Of a stretch of DNA of 64,000 bases, positions 1-8,488 are shown piece after piece. The notes beneath the pieces are model-generated. The model saw nothing but the letters and a program-made list of their open reading frames with translations. It was not told the origin of the DNA and did no database searches. Position 1 is the first letter of the stretch, and every line of letters begins with the position of its first letter. Source of the DNA: Dinoroseobacter sp049800835 (GTDB taxonomy: Bacteria > Pseudomonadota > Alphaproteobacteria > Rhodobacterales > Rhodobacteraceae); NCBI RefSeq assembly GCF_049800835.1, contig NZ_JBNAFU010000002.1:310001-374000 (forward strand). Reading direction: 5' to 3'. A program made the position numbers and the translations under genes.

Positions 1-193
1 CCAACGACACGGCCAATCCGGTGGCGTCCTTGCCGAAGGCGGTCAGCGCGAGGGGCAGGGGCAGGACGAACATCGCGTTCGAACGCGCCCCTAGACGGGT
101 GCGCTGCGTCGACACAGCGGGGCGTGCGGGTGTTTGTTGGCCTTCCGTGCGCGGCGCGCCGGGGCTGTATTTTCCGCCGAAGCGCTGGCTCAT
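1..193 (-). CDS. Membrane-anchored hypothetical protein, N-terminal part
   Basis: Leftward reading frame that starts with ATG at 193 and runs off the left edge, so only the first 64 codons are visible. The N-terminus is polar and proline/glycine/arginine-rich (begins MSQRFGGKYSPG), followed from about residue 42 by a hydrophobic stretch (MFVLPLPLALTAF) that is probably a membrane segment. Its start overlaps the stop of the 28-residue gene upstream in an ATGA arrangement, so the two are probably translated together. I recognise no catalytic motif. The same-length overlap and clean frame argue for a real gene; the function is unknown. Confidence 0.55.
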   Translation of the reverse strand, partial: MSQRFGGKYSPGAPRTEGQQTPARPAVSTQRTRLGARSNAMFVLPLPLALTAFGKDATGLAVSL

Positions 194-276
194 GACAAGC
201 CTCCGCCAAAGCCGACATAGACGATCAGCGCAGCAAGCAGCGCAAACGCCAACAGTCCCAAAGCCCCGTTTGCCAT
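190..276 (-). CDS. 28-residue single-span membrane peptide
   Basis: A short leftward frame of 28 codons: starts at ATG 276 with MANGALGLL and ends with GGGLS. Almost the whole peptide is one hydrophobic helix (LLAFALLAALIVYVGF), so it is predicted to be a small membrane protein. A G-rich stretch precedes the start. Its TGA overlaps the ATG of the next leftward gene by four bases, which suggests translational coupling. Such tiny membrane proteins are commonly missed; no function can be assigned. Confidence 0.45.
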   Translation of the reverse strand: MANGALGLLAFALLAALIVYVGFGGGLS

Positions 277-424
277 GTCCGACCCCCAAATCGCGTGCTC
301 TGGCACCTTAATGGCGTACATCTGCGCGGCATAGCCCGCAAAACTGCCTAGCTCCGATATAAGCACAGTATTGCGCGGTTACATGGCGTGCATGAGACAG
401 AATTTCCCCCTTCACGCCTTGGGC

Positions 425-1234
425 TTACCTGCTAGGGGGGCGCCGCGTCGGGGCTTTGCGTCGGCGTTTTGGTCCGGGTGTGGAGGCGGCGACCTCTTGC
501 CCCTTTTCCAAACCCAGTTGCTCGCGCAGGACCTTGCCCTTGATTTCTTCGACTTCCCCGGGTTTCAACTCGCCGAGGCGGAAAGGCCCGTAGCTAATGC
601 GGATGAGGCGATTGACCGTCAGACCGATGGCCTCCATCGCCCGCCTGATTTCGCGGTTTCTGCCCTCGCGCAGTCCGATGGTCAGCCAGGCATTTGCGCC
701 CTGTTGGCGATCAAGCCGGACATCCATGCCCTGAAACCGTTCGCCGTCGATCTCGATCCCCTTGCGCAACGGGTCGAGGTCGGACTCTTGGGGCGTACCC
801 TTGATGCGCACCCGGTACTTGCGCAGCCAGCCGGTGGAGGGCAACTCCAGCCGGCGCTTGATCCCGCCATCATTGGTCAGCAGCAGCAACCCCTCGGAAT
901 TCAGATCCAGCCGCCCGACCGACATCACGCGGGGCAGATCCGGGGGCAGGGCGTCGAACACCGTCGCGCGCCCCTTTTCGTCTTTCGCCGTCGTCACGAG
1001 GCCCGAGGGTTTGTGATACCGCCAGAGGCGCGGGGCGTCCGGCGTCGCAACGACCGCGCCGTCTACCTCCACCTTGTCGGTCGCGCCGACCTTGACCGCC
1101 GGCGTGTCCAGCAACTTGCCGTTTACCCGCACGCGGCCGGTCTCGATCATGCGTTCCGCGTCACGGCGGGAGGCAACACCGGCACGCGACAGGAACTTGG
1201 CGATGCGTTCTGTGGGTTGGGTCTCGTCGGTCAT
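425..1234 (-). CDS. rluB: rRNA pseudouridine synthase, RsuA/RluB family
   Basis: Isomerises a specific uridine in 23S (or 16S) rRNA to pseudouridine in the cytoplasm during ribosome assembly. The 269-residue product has an N-terminal S4 RNA-binding domain (about residues 8-60, AKFLSRAGVASRRDAE) and then the catalytic domain with the family motif GRLDLNSEGLLLLTNDG; D110 is the expected catalytic aspartate. I chose the ATG at 1234 (MTDETQP) because the S4 domain begins a few residues later; the frame stays open to 1300. It is divergent from tadA. RluB is the best fit, but RsuA/RluE/RluF-type specificity cannot be told apart by eye. Confidence 0.9.
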   Translation of the reverse strand: MTDETQPTERIAKFLSRAGVASRRDAERMIETGRVRVNGKLLDTPAVKVGATDKVEVDGAVVATPDAPRLWRYHKPSGLVTTAKDEKGRATVFDALPPDLPRVMSVGRLDLNSEGLLLLTNDGGIKRRLELPSTGWLRKYRVRIKGTPQESDLDPLRKGIEIDGERFQGMDVRLDRQQGANAWLTIGLREGRNREIRRAMEAIGLTVNRLIRISYGPFRLGELKPGEVEEIKGKVLREQLGLEKGQEVAASTPGPKRRRKAPTRRPPSR

Positions 1235-1308
1235 GTTCAGCCCATAGCCCGCCGAACGCGTCGCGAAAACCCCTTGCATTCGGAGCATTCGCGCCAGCAC
1301 TTAACCCT

Positions 1309-1764
1309 ATGAGCCCGTTTCGCAGTCATATGGATATCGCATTGTCCGAAGCCCGCGCCGCTGCAGAGCGCGGCGAGGTACCGGTGGGCGCTGTTCTTCT
1401 TGCAGCCGATGGCACCGAACTGGCCCGTGCCGGAAACCGCACGCGAGAGTTGAATGATCCCACGGCACATGCGGAAATTCTCGTTCTGCGCGCGGCATGT
1501 GCGCTGACCCGTTCCGAACGTCTGCCGGGCGCGTCGCTCTACGTCACGCTGGAACCCTGCGCGATGTGCGCCGCGGCGATTTCCGCCGCCCGGATTGCGC
1601 GGCTCTACTATGCCGCATCCGATCCCAAGTCAGGGGGGGTCGCGCATGGTGCTCGGGTGTTCTCCCATCCCCAGGCCCACCACAGCCCCGAGGTCTACGA
1701 AGGACTTGCCGCGTCCGAAGCGGAAAAATTGCTCAGGGACTTTTTCGCAGCAAGGCGCGCCTGA
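1309..1764 (+). CDS. tadA: tRNA(Arg) adenosine-34 deaminase TadA
   Basis: Deaminates A34 to inosine in tRNA-Arg(ACG), which is essential for reading CGN codons. The 151-residue product is of normal length for the family. The zinc-dependent cytidine/deoxycytidylate deaminase signature is complete: H54-A-E56 gives the zinc ligand and the proton shuttle, and P83-C84-x-x-C87 gives the other two ligands. The start at 1309 is supported by length, although an in-frame ATG at 1330 (MDIALSEA) is also possible. The gene diverges from the pseudouridine synthase gene with a 74-base spacer, so two RNA-modification genes share a promoter region. Confidence 0.93.
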   Translation: MSPFRSHMDIALSEARAAAERGEVPVGAVLLAADGTELARAGNRTRELNDPTAHAEILVLRAACALTRSERLPGASLYVTLEPCAMCAAAISAARIARLYYAASDPKSGGVAHGARVFSHPQAHHSPEVYEGLAASEAEKLLRDFFAARRA

Positions 1765-1795
1765 TCTCCGCCGGAGGCACGCGCGCAGCGCTTTT

Positions 1796-2488
1796 TCAAA
1801 GCTCGATCGTCTCCATCACTTCAGGCGTGCGCACATCCACACCCGGCAAGCCATCTTTCAGGGCATCTGCCGACTGTGCCAGCATCGGAAAGGTCTTGTA
1901 GTGGCACGGGATCACGGTCTTGAAGTCAAAGAAGGTCCGTGCGGCATAGGCCGCGCGCTCCATATCCATCGTGAAATGTCCGCCTGCACACAGGATGCCG
2001 ATCTCAGGCAAGTGCAGATCGTTGAAGATCTTCATATCCGCCATCACATCCGTGTCGCCCGAGAAATAGATCGTGCGCCCGTCGCCCTTGATCATGAACC
2101 CGGCCTCCGCACCCGTATACATCGGCCCGTGATCCGTCCCGATGGAGGAGGAGTGCGCCGCGTTGACCATCGTCACCGCCACATCGCCCAGCATCACCGT
2201 GCCGCCCTTGTTGAAGCCGACAACATCGACGCCCTCGCTCTCGGCCCAGTAGGTCATCAGATCGTAGATGCCGACGATGGGCGCGCCGCTTTCCTTCGAC
2301 AGGGCAACCGCGTCTGGGGAATGGTCCCCATGACCGTGGGTGATCAGGATATGCGTCGCGCCTGAGATCGCCTCCGCGCGCCGGTCCTCGGGGAACGAGG
2401 GGTTGCCCGAAACCCAAGGGTCGATAAGCAAGATCTGATCGCCGATTTCGATGCGAAAGCCCGCATGCCCCAGCCATGTAATCTTCAT
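1796..2488 (-). CDS. UPF0173-type metallo-beta-lactamase-fold hydrolase
   Basis: A 230-residue metal-dependent hydrolase of the UPF0173 family; the substrate is unknown. The zinc motif H51-x-H53-x-D55-H56 is intact (THGHGDHS) and follows the N-terminal MKITWLGHAGF strand typical of the family. Further ligands are likely at GGHFTMD and in CHYKTFP near the C-terminus. The frame stays open to 2620, but the ATG at 2488 matches the start of relatives and has a purine-rich upstream sequence. It converges on tadA with 31 bases between the stops. Confidence 0.85.
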   Translation of the reverse strand: MKITWLGHAGFRIEIGDQILLIDPWVSGNPSFPEDRRAEAISGATHILITHGHGDHSPDAVALSKESGAPIVGIYDLMTYWAESEGVDVVGFNKGGTVMLGDVAVTMVNAAHSSSIGTDHGPMYTGAEAGFMIKGDGRTIYFSGDTDVMADMKIFNDLHLPEIGILCAGGHFTMDMERAAYAARTFFDFKTVIPCHYKTFPMLAQSADALKDGLPGVDVRTPEVMETIEL

Positions 2489-2668
2489 ATGGTTTCCTCC
2501 GGTTTTCTCCAGCGTGGCCGCTCCTGCCGAGCCGGTCAAGCGACTGGTGGGCAACGCCTGGGGCGAAGAAGAATTAGGCCGGATCGGTCCGCGTGTGGTA
2601 CCTACCGCTTGGGGCAGCACTCACGCGCTCTTCAAAAATTGCCAAAGTACTATTTCGGGGGACTTCTC

Positions 2669-3145
2669 ATGATACGAATTTCCGCGGTCATTCTGACCGT
2701 ATTTGCGTGCGGCACCGCTCAGGCCGGGCAACTGTTTGACGGGTCGGGGACCGGGGCGGGTCAGTCTCAGAACGAGATCGTCATTCTAGGCGACGGTCAT
2801 ATGGTCATGCACTCGGTCGGCGTCTATGAGCCGCTTGCCACCAACGACCCAAACAGTCCGATGGCTGGTCTGCCCGGAAAGTGTTTCGGCTCGATCGAGA
2901 TCCGTGGCGGCTCTGCGACGGGGGCCGGGCACTGCGTGTTCGCCAACCAAGAGGAGACAGCCGTCATCACGGACTGGCAGGTCACGGGTCTTGCGGCGAA
3001 CGGAGCGCTGTCCGGACAGTGGACCGTGGTAGGTGCTGCCGGCGCGGCCACAGGCCTGACCGGCGGGGGCAGCTTCTCCAACCTGACCGACCGCGAGACC
3101 GGCACGTTTGAGAACACCATAACAGGCGCGCTTACCATGCCGTGA
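2669..3145 (+). CDS. Exported hypothetical protein
   Basis: A 158-residue protein with a clear signal peptide (MIRISAVILTVFACGTAQA, cleavage expected after AQA), so it is probably periplasmic. The mature part is rich in Gly, Thr and Ala, with repeated short beta-strand-like segments and two or three cysteines (GKCFGS, GHCVF). I recognise no family. The start at 2669 follows a GGGGGAC ribosome-binding stretch and is the first position that gives a signal peptide. It stands alone between the divergent hydrolase gene and the ceramidase-like gene. Confidence 0.7.
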   Translation: MIRISAVILTVFACGTAQAGQLFDGSGTGAGQSQNEIVILGDGHMVMHSVGVYEPLATNDPNSPMAGLPGKCFGSIEIRGGSATGAGHCVFANQEETAVITDWQVTGLAANGALSGQWTVVGAAGAATGLTGGGSFSNLTDRETGTFENTITGALTMP

Positions 3146-3234
3146 AGGGCTGAGGCCGGGAAAACCGCCGCGCGGGGTGTTCGCCTCTGCGCGCGGACCT
3201 ACCTGAAGGTCATTGGGCAAACCGGAGACGCCAG

Positions 3235-3906
3235 ATGGACGGCCTGCTGCGCCAGATCGATGGCTATTGTGAGCGCACGGATCCAAGTTACTGGTCCGAG
3301 CCGGTCAATGCGGTCACCAACCTCGCGTTTGTCGTGGCGGCCTATGTCATGTGGCGGCGCGTGCGCGGCCAGAACATGCCGCTGGCGGTAACGCTCTGCG
3401 CGCTGCTCGCGGCAATCGGTATTGGCAGCTACCTCTTTCACACCCATGCGCAGGTCTGGGCCGCGATTGCGGATGTGACGCCGATCGTGTTGTTCTCGTT
3501 GACCTATATCTTCGCTGCCAACCGCACCTACTGGGGCTGGTCGCTTTGGGCGGCGGCTTTGGGCACCGCTGCCTACATCCCGTATTCTGCGCTCTTGACG
3601 CCGGTGTTCGAGGCGCTGCCGTTTTTTAGCATCTCGTCTTTCTACTGGCCTTTGCCGGTCCTGATCGGGGCCTACGCGGTGCTCTTGCGAAACCGTGACC
3701 CGCGCACGGCGTGGGGGCTCGCGATCGGGGCGGCTATCCTGTGCGTTTCGCTCACGGCCCGGTCGATCGACGAGCCCCTGTGCATGAACCTTCCGCTCGG
3801 AACGCATTTCCTTTGGCACATTCTGAACGGGATCATGCTTGGCTGGATGATCGAGGTTTACCGGGCGGCTCTTGTTCGTCAGCGCAACGGGGCTGCGTCT
3901 GCCTAG
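3235..3906 (+). CDS. Ceramidase-like (CREST superfamily) integral membrane protein
   Basis: A 223-residue polytopic membrane protein of the alkaline ceramidase-type family common in Rhodobacteraceae. It opens with IDGYCERTDPSYWSEPVNAVTN, then has about seven hydrophobic segments. Conserved polar residues expected of CREST hydrolases are present: the S and H in GIGSYLFHTHAQ, the D in IADVTPIV, and the H in the C-terminal HFLWHILNG. CREST members are putative metal-dependent amide hydrolases; the physiological substrate in these bacteria is not established. Its last four bases overlap the stop of the convergent gene at 3903. Confidence 0.75.
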   Translation: MDGLLRQIDGYCERTDPSYWSEPVNAVTNLAFVVAAYVMWRRVRGQNMPLAVTLCALLAAIGIGSYLFHTHAQVWAAIADVTPIVLFSLTYIFAANRTYWGWSLWAAALGTAAYIPYSALLTPVFEALPFFSISSFYWPLPVLIGAYAVLLRNRDPRTAWGLAIGAAILCVSLTARSIDEPLCMNLPLGTHFLWHILNGIMLGWMIEVYRAALVRQRNGAASA

Positions 3907-4235
3907 TGAAAGGTCCGGTCCAGCGGGCTTATGGTGATCGGTCCGCCCCTTGCGACGTTGTTCGGGGCGGCATGCTCGAACAGCAGGTCGGTGGTCGGCG
4001 CGTCAGGCACCGACGGAGCGTCCGCATTGCTGATAAGGTAGGTAACCTCCCCCAGCGCATCGCTGAGACCAGGATAGCGGTGTTCGACGGCGGCATCCCC
4101 GACCTCGCCCATCGCCTCGGTCCCCGAGAGGATGTTTGGTCCGGATACGGGGTCGGGTTCAAATGTCGCCGCTGTTGCCCCGAGCGACACAAGCCCGGCG
4201 AACAGTCCAGCGACCATCGGTTCCTTGATGTTCAT
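3903..4235 (-). CDS. Small exported hypothetical protein
   Basis: A 110-residue protein with a signal peptide (MNIKEPMVAGLFAGLVSLGATAATF). The start at 4235 is chosen because GGAGGG lies seven bases upstream; an in-frame ATG at 4268 lacks this. The mature part is acidic with no recognised motif. It overlaps the convergent ceramidase-like gene by four bases. Confidence 0.6.
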   Translation of the reverse strand: MNIKEPMVAGLFAGLVSLGATAATFEPDPVSGPNILSGTEAMGEVGDAAVEHRYPGLSDALGEVTYLISNADAPSVPDAPTTDLLFEHAAPNNVARGGPITISPLDRTFH

Positions 4236-4592
4236 TTCGCATCCCTCCACACGGGGCTGTCGGATCATTTAGGAAGTGCACCAGCGCCACTGACACGAGA
4301 CCTGGCCGAACACACTGCGCGCTGACTGCTCAACGGTGTGGATAAGTGGCGCGGCAGTCAACCTGGGCGCGAAACAAGCTGTGCAAGAACCCGCCCATCG
4401 CCGCCGATTTGAGCAGGTTTCCACACAACAGGCAGTGAAATCGACATCTGGCATGCGATCAGCTGCTGCGCCTGCGGCTGCGTTGCGCGCAAATTGATCA
4501 ATCTCCGGTGACTGCTGCGTCTTGCGGGTGCAGCGGGAGGCGGGTAAACCCGGCCAAACCGCAGACATGCCGCCTGAGACGGAGCCTCATTC
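4236..4592. other. Intergenic region upstream of gatC
   Basis: About 357 bases between the divergent exported-protein gene and gatC. It must hold both promoters, but I see no convincing -35/-10 pair. The only clear element is a 10-bp palindrome, ATTGATCAAT, at 4493-4502, which is too short to assign. No open frame here looks like a gene. Confidence 0.4.
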
Positions 4593-4880
4593 ATGTCCAT
4601 TGATACAGAGACGGCGCGCCGGGTCGCGAAGCTCGCCCGGATCAAGGTCGAAGACGACGCCTTGCCCGCGCTTGCGCAAGAGTTCAACACGATACTTGGC
4701 TTCATCGAACAGCTGGGCGAGGTGGATGTCGAGGGTGTAGACCCTATGACTTCCGTGACGCCGATGCAGTTGAAACGCCGCGCGGACGTGGTCACCGATG
4801 GCGACCAGCAGGACAAGGTTCTGGCCAATGCCCCCGACGCGCGCGAAGGCTTCTTCGCCGTGCCCAAAGTGGTGGAGTGA
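4593..4880 (+). CDS. gatC: Asp/Glu-tRNA amidotransferase subunit C
   Basis: GatC wraps around GatA and stabilises the GatCAB complex, which converts misacylated Glu-tRNA(Gln) and Asp-tRNA(Asn) to the amidated forms. At 95 residues it has normal length and the family pattern (VAKLARIKVEDDALPALAQEF, then ILGFIEQLGEVD, and the conserved PMTSVTPM). GGAGC lies upstream of the ATG. Its stop overlaps the GTG/ATG start region of gatA, so the two are cotranslated. gatB is not adjacent, which is usual in this family. Confidence 0.93.
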   Translation: MSIDTETARRVAKLARIKVEDDALPALAQEFNTILGFIEQLGEVDVEGVDPMTSVTPMQLKRRADVVTDGDQQDKVLANAPDAREGFFAVPKVVE

Positions 4881-4885
4881 GCGCG

Positions 4886-6373
4886 ATGTCCGATCTAAGT
4901 TCACTCAAAATTTCCGAAGCACGGGACAAACTTGCCTCTGGTGAGGTGTCCTCCGTCGAACTGACGCAAGCCTGCCTTGCCGAGGTTGATGCTGCCGATG
5001 CTCTGGGCGCGTTCGTCCACAAGACGCCCGAGATTGCGCTGGAACAGGCCAAAGCGGCAGACGCGCGGATCAAGGCTGGCGACGCGACCGCGATGACCGG
5101 CATCCCACTGGGGATCAAGGACCTGTTCTGCACCAAGGGCGTGTCCTCCCAGGCGGCCTCCGCGATCCTTGAAGGGTTCAAGCCGCAATATGAATCCACC
5201 GTGACGACCAACCTGTTCGACGCCGGGTCCGTGATGCTCGGCAAGCTGAACATGGACGAATTTGCGATGGGTTCGTCGAACGAGACATCGACCTATGGCA
5301 ACGCGGTCAACCCGTGGCGGCGTGGCAACGAGGATACCGCGCTCACGCCTGGCGGTTCGTCGGGCGGGTCGGCCTCCGCCGTGGCGGCCGATCTGTGCCT
5401 TGCGGCGACTGGCACCGACACGGGTGGGTCTATCCGGCAACCGGCGGCGTTTGTCGGGATCACGGGATTGAAGCCGACCTACGGGCGCTGCTCGCGCTGG
5501 GGGATCGTGGCGTTTGCCTCATCGCTCGATCAGGCCGGCCCGATGACCAAGGACGTGCGCGATGCCGCGATCATGCTTGGCACAATGGCCGGGCACGACC
5601 CCAAGGACAGCACCTCTGCGGATCTGCCTGTCCCGGATTTCGAGGCGATGCTGACCGGCGATATCCGCGGCAAGGTCATCGGTATTCCCAAGGAATACCG
5701 CATGGACGGGATGCCCGACGAGATCGAAGCGCTCTGGCACACCGGAACCGAGATGCTACGGGATGCGGGAGCGGAGATTCGCGACATCACCCTGTCGCAC
5801 ACGAAATACGCGTTGCCCGCGTACTACGTGATCGCTCCTGCGGAAGCGTCTTCGAACCTGGCGCGGTATGACGGGGTGCGCTTTGGCCATCGCGCCAAGC
5901 TGGCCCAGGGCGACGGCATCACCGAGATGTACGAAAAGACCCGCGCCGAAGGCTTCGGCCCCGAGGTGCAGCGCCGGATCATGATCGGCACCTATGTGCT
6001 GTCGGCGGGCTTTTATGACGCGTATTACAACCGCGCGCGGCGCGTGCGGACGTTGATCAAGCAGGATTTCGACACGGTTTTTGCGGATGGGATCGATGCG
6101 ATCCTGACGCCTGCCACCCCGTCCGCCGCATTCGGTCTGGGGGAGATGAGCGATGCGGATCCGGTGCAGATGTACCTCAACGACGTGTTCACCGTCACCG
6201 TCAATCTCGCCGGGCTGCCTGGCATCGCGGTGCCTGCGGGGCTGGACAAGCAGGGATTGCCACTGGGTCTGCAACTGATTGGCCGTCCGTGGGAAGAAGG
6301 CGATCTTCTGAACACCGCCTACGCGCTGGAGCGTGCAGCCGGGTTTGTGGCAAAGCCGGATCGCTGGTGGTAA
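4886..6373 (+). CDS. gatA: Asp/Glu-tRNA amidotransferase subunit A
   Basis: Glutaminase subunit of GatCAB; it releases ammonia from glutamine for transfer to the aminoacyl-tRNA. The amidase-signature Ser-cisSer-Lys triad is intact: K78 (GIKD), S158 (PGGSSGGSASAV) and S182 (GTDTGGSIRQPAA). The 495-residue length is normal. I prefer ATG 4886 (MSDLSSLKISEARD) with GGTGGAG upstream; a GTG at 4877 overlapping the gatC stop would add three residues. It forms an operon with gatC. Confidence 0.95.
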   Translation: MSDLSSLKISEARDKLASGEVSSVELTQACLAEVDAADALGAFVHKTPEIALEQAKAADARIKAGDATAMTGIPLGIKDLFCTKGVSSQAASAILEGFKPQYESTVTTNLFDAGSVMLGKLNMDEFAMGSSNETSTYGNAVNPWRRGNEDTALTPGGSSGGSASAVAADLCLAATGTDTGGSIRQPAAFVGITGLKPTYGRCSRWGIVAFASSLDQAGPMTKDVRDAAIMLGTMAGHDPKDSTSADLPVPDFEAMLTGDIRGKVIGIPKEYRMDGMPDEIEALWHTGTEMLRDAGAEIRDITLSHTKYALPAYYVIAPAEASSNLARYDGVRFGHRAKLAQGDGITEMYEKTRAEGFGPEVQRRIMIGTYVLSAGFYDAYYNRARRVRTLIKQDFDTVFADGIDAILTPATPSAAFGLGEMSDADPVQMYLNDVFTVTVNLAGLPGIAVPAGLDKQGLPLGLQLIGRPWEEGDLLNTAYALERAAGFVAKPDRWW

Positions 6374-6383
6374 GGTGGGCGTC

Positions 6384-7052
6384 ATGATCTTCGGAGTGCG
6401 CAGCCTCGCCGTATCGGCCACCGTCCTTGTCCTTGCGGCGTGCGACCCCGGCGTGCCGGATGACCGTGGCGCGGGTGTCGGTTTCGGTGATGTCAGCGCC
6501 TTTGAGGCCGAACAGCGCGCCCGCGACGCGGCGCTGGCGTCGGGCACCTCGCTCGGCTTGCCCGCGGGCGCGGAGGCCCCCGTCACCGATATCGCAGGTG
6601 TCGGGGAGGCCGAAACCGTCGGGCAGCCCCGGGCGGGCACCGAACTTCTGGCGCGCGGTCCGGGCATTTCGGACGAGAACGACTTCGAGGCGGTGTCAGA
6701 CCGGCTTACCATCGAAGACGATGCCGCCCGCCTTGCCGCCCAACGCGAGCAATACCGCGTGGTGGAACCTACCGCGCTGCCCAGCCGGCCTGGTGGGGAC
6801 AGTTTCGATGCCATCGTGCGGTTCGCACTTGCGACAAGCCACCGAGTTGGCCAGTCGGTCTATCCTCGCTCCGGCGGTTCGGCGGAACGCGCCGCACGGG
6901 CGTGCGGGCGCTACAGCGGCCCGAATGCCGCGCAACAGGCGTTTCTGAACGCGGGCGGTCCGGAGCGGGACCGCAATGGGCTGGACCCTGATGGTGACGG
7001 ATATGTCTGTGGTTGGGACCCGCGTCCGTTCCGTCTTGCGGTGCGCAACTGA
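6384..7052 (+). CDS. Lipoprotein with C-terminal Excalibur calcium-binding domain
   Basis: A 222-residue predicted lipoprotein: the signal sequence ends in the lipobox LVLAAC (Cys20). A long Ala/Gly/Glu-rich linker follows, and the C-terminus has the Excalibur signature DPDGDGYVCGWDP, a short calcium-binding-like motif found on cell-surface proteins. The gene begins 10 bases after gatA and overlaps the amidase gene downstream, suggesting an envelope-related pair. The function is unknown; a cell-wall role is inferred from the neighbour. Confidence 0.75.
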   Translation: MIFGVRSLAVSATVLVLAACDPGVPDDRGAGVGFGDVSAFEAEQRARDAALASGTSLGLPAGAEAPVTDIAGVGEAETVGQPRAGTELLARGPGISDENDFEAVSDRLTIEDDAARLAAQREQYRVVEPTALPSRPGGDSFDAIVRFALATSHRVGQSVYPRSGGSAERAARACGRYSGPNAAQQAFLNAGGPERDRNGLDPDGDGYVCGWDPRPFRLAVRN

Positions 7053-7741
7053 CCCCGATTGATTGGCGTCCGTCTCCGAATTGCGGAGACAGGCGCGATG
7101 GCGCGAAGCCCTCGCTGATTGTTCTGCACTATACGGCCATGACTTCGGCAGAGGCGGCCTGTGACTGGCTCTGCAACCCGGAGGCACAGGTTTCTGCGCA
7201 TTATCTGATCGCGCGCGATGGCCATTCCATCCAGATGGTCGATGAGGCACACCGCGCGTGGCACGCCGGGGCAGGGCAGTGGGGTGCGATCACGGACGTC
7301 AACAGCCACTCCATAGGGATCGAGCTCGATAATGACGGGTCCAGCCCGTTTTCAGAGCCTCTCCTGTCTGCGCTGGAGGCCCTGTTGGCCGCCGTCATGG
7401 ACCGGTGGAGCATCCCGCCTGCTGGTGTCATCGGCCACTCGGACATGGCGCCGGGGCGCAAGATTGACCCCGGTCCGCGCTTTGACTGGCGCCGCCTGGC
7501 GCGGCAGGGGCTCGCAATCTGGCCGGATGCGGAACCGGACCTTCCGCCGGATGCCGCGCGTTTCGAGGCTGCGCTGTCGCGCTTTGGCATGACCCATCCG
7601 GCGGACGCCGCCACGCGCCTCGCGGCATTCCGGTCCCGGTTCCGGCCGGGCGCGTCGGGCCCGTTGGCGACGGCGGATATGGCGCTCGCGCAGACCCTCG
7701 CGGACCGCTTCGGCGTTGACGCTCGCCCCGCCAGCGCCTAA
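7013..7741 (+). CDS. N-acetylmuramoyl-L-alanine amidase, AmpD-like
   Basis: Zinc amidase that cleaves the bond between MurNAc and L-Ala in muropeptides. The Amidase_2 domain covers most of the first 170 residues: zinc ligands H in VLHYT, H in EAHRAWHAG and the HSDMAPGRKIDPGPRFDW block with the conserved K and D. The C-terminal 70 residues resemble a small helical peptidoglycan-binding-like extension. There is no secretion signal, so a cytosolic recycling role is likely. The start is unclear: there is no ATG or GTG in frame before the domain, only TTG 7013, CTG 7049 (touching the upstream stop) and ATT 7058. I give the TTG. Confidence 0.85.
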   Translation: MGPASVPSCGAQLTPIDWRPSPNCGDRRDGAKPSLIVLHYTAMTSAEAACDWLCNPEAQVSAHYLIARDGHSIQMVDEAHRAWHAGAGQWGAITDVNSHSIGIELDNDGSSPFSEPLLSALEALLAAVMDRWSIPPAGVIGHSDMAPGRKIDPGPRFDWRRLARQGLAIWPDAEPDLPPDAARFEAALSRFGMTHPADAATRLAAFRSRFRPGASGPLATADMALAQTLADRFGVDARPASA

Positions 7742-7749
7742 GCGGACAG

Positions 7750-8126
7750 ACGCGCGGGTGGGCTGGATGGCCGCGGCCTTTCGGTCGAGGAAAGTCCGGA
7801 CTCCACGAAGCATAGGTGCCGGGTAACGCCCGGGCGGGGAAACCCGACGGAAAGCGCCACAGAAATGAAACCGCCCCGGCTGGTCCGGGGTAAGGATGAA
7901 ACGGTGGGGTAAGAGCCCACCGCGGGGCTGGCAACAGTCCCGGCATGGCAAGCCCCACCTGGAGCAATGCCAAATAGGGACCCCGCGGCGCGCAAGCGCC
8001 GGGACGCTTCAGCCCAGGGGTCCGGGTTGGCAGCTAAAGCGTGCTCGGCAACGGGCCGCTCAGAGGAATGGTCATCCATGGGGGCAACCCCGGGACAGAA
8101 TCCGGCTTACAGGCCCGCCCGCGCGC
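7750..8126 (+). ncRNA. rnpB: RNase P RNA, bacterial class A
   Basis: Catalytic RNA that trims the 5' leader of precursor tRNAs. The universally conserved 5' block GAGGAAAGTCCGGACTCC (7789-7806) and the 3' block ACAGAATCCGGCTTAC (8095-8110) are both present. The ends pair as helix P1 (CGCGCGGGTGGGCT at 7751 with AGGCCCGCCCGCGCG at 8111-8125), which sets the limits given to within a few bases. The length near 377 nt is typical. It lies between the amidase gene and rpmG on the same strand. Confidence 0.95.
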
Positions 8127-8237
8127 CGAATCCTGTTGACAGCCCGCCTGAGGCGAGTAAACACCGGGCTTCAACTTCACCGGGCCAGCCCGCCTTTGGG
8201 CTTGCCTGACGTTCCGCCCGTTCAAGGAGTCCGCACC

Positions 8238-8405
8238 ATGGCGAAGCCGACAACGATCAAGATCCGCCTGAACTCCACAGCGGATACCGGCCACTTCTAC
8301 GTGACCAAGAAAAACGCCCGTACGATGACCGAGAAGATGGTCGTGCGGAAGTACGACCCGGTCGCGCGCAAGCACGTCGAATACAAGGAAGGCAAGATCA
8401 AGTAA
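8238..8405 (+). CDS. rpmG: 50S ribosomal protein L33
   Basis: Small ribosomal protein of the large subunit E-site region. The 55-residue sequence matches L33 throughout (MAKPTTIKIRLNSTADTGHF, then KYDPVARKHVEYKEGKIK). It is the cysteine-free (zinc-independent) form, since the CxxC pairs of the C+ form are absent. AAGGAGT lies just upstream. A strong terminator follows. Confidence 0.97.
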   Translation: MAKPTTIKIRLNSTADTGHFYVTKKNARTMTEKMVVRKYDPVARKHVEYKEGKIK

Positions 8406-8432
8406 TCCTGCCCCCCTGTGACGATCCAAGAA

Positions 8433-8457
8433 CCGCGCTCCCGAGCGCGGTTTTTTT
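8433..8457 (+). terminator. Rho-independent terminator after rpmG
   Basis: Perfect 8-bp GC stem CCGCGCTC / GAGCGCGG with a two-base loop, followed directly by seven Ts. It ends the rpmG transcript. Confidence 0.92.
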
Positions 8458-8488
8458 GTTTTTTGCCCCATATGTCCGAGGTCTCCAG

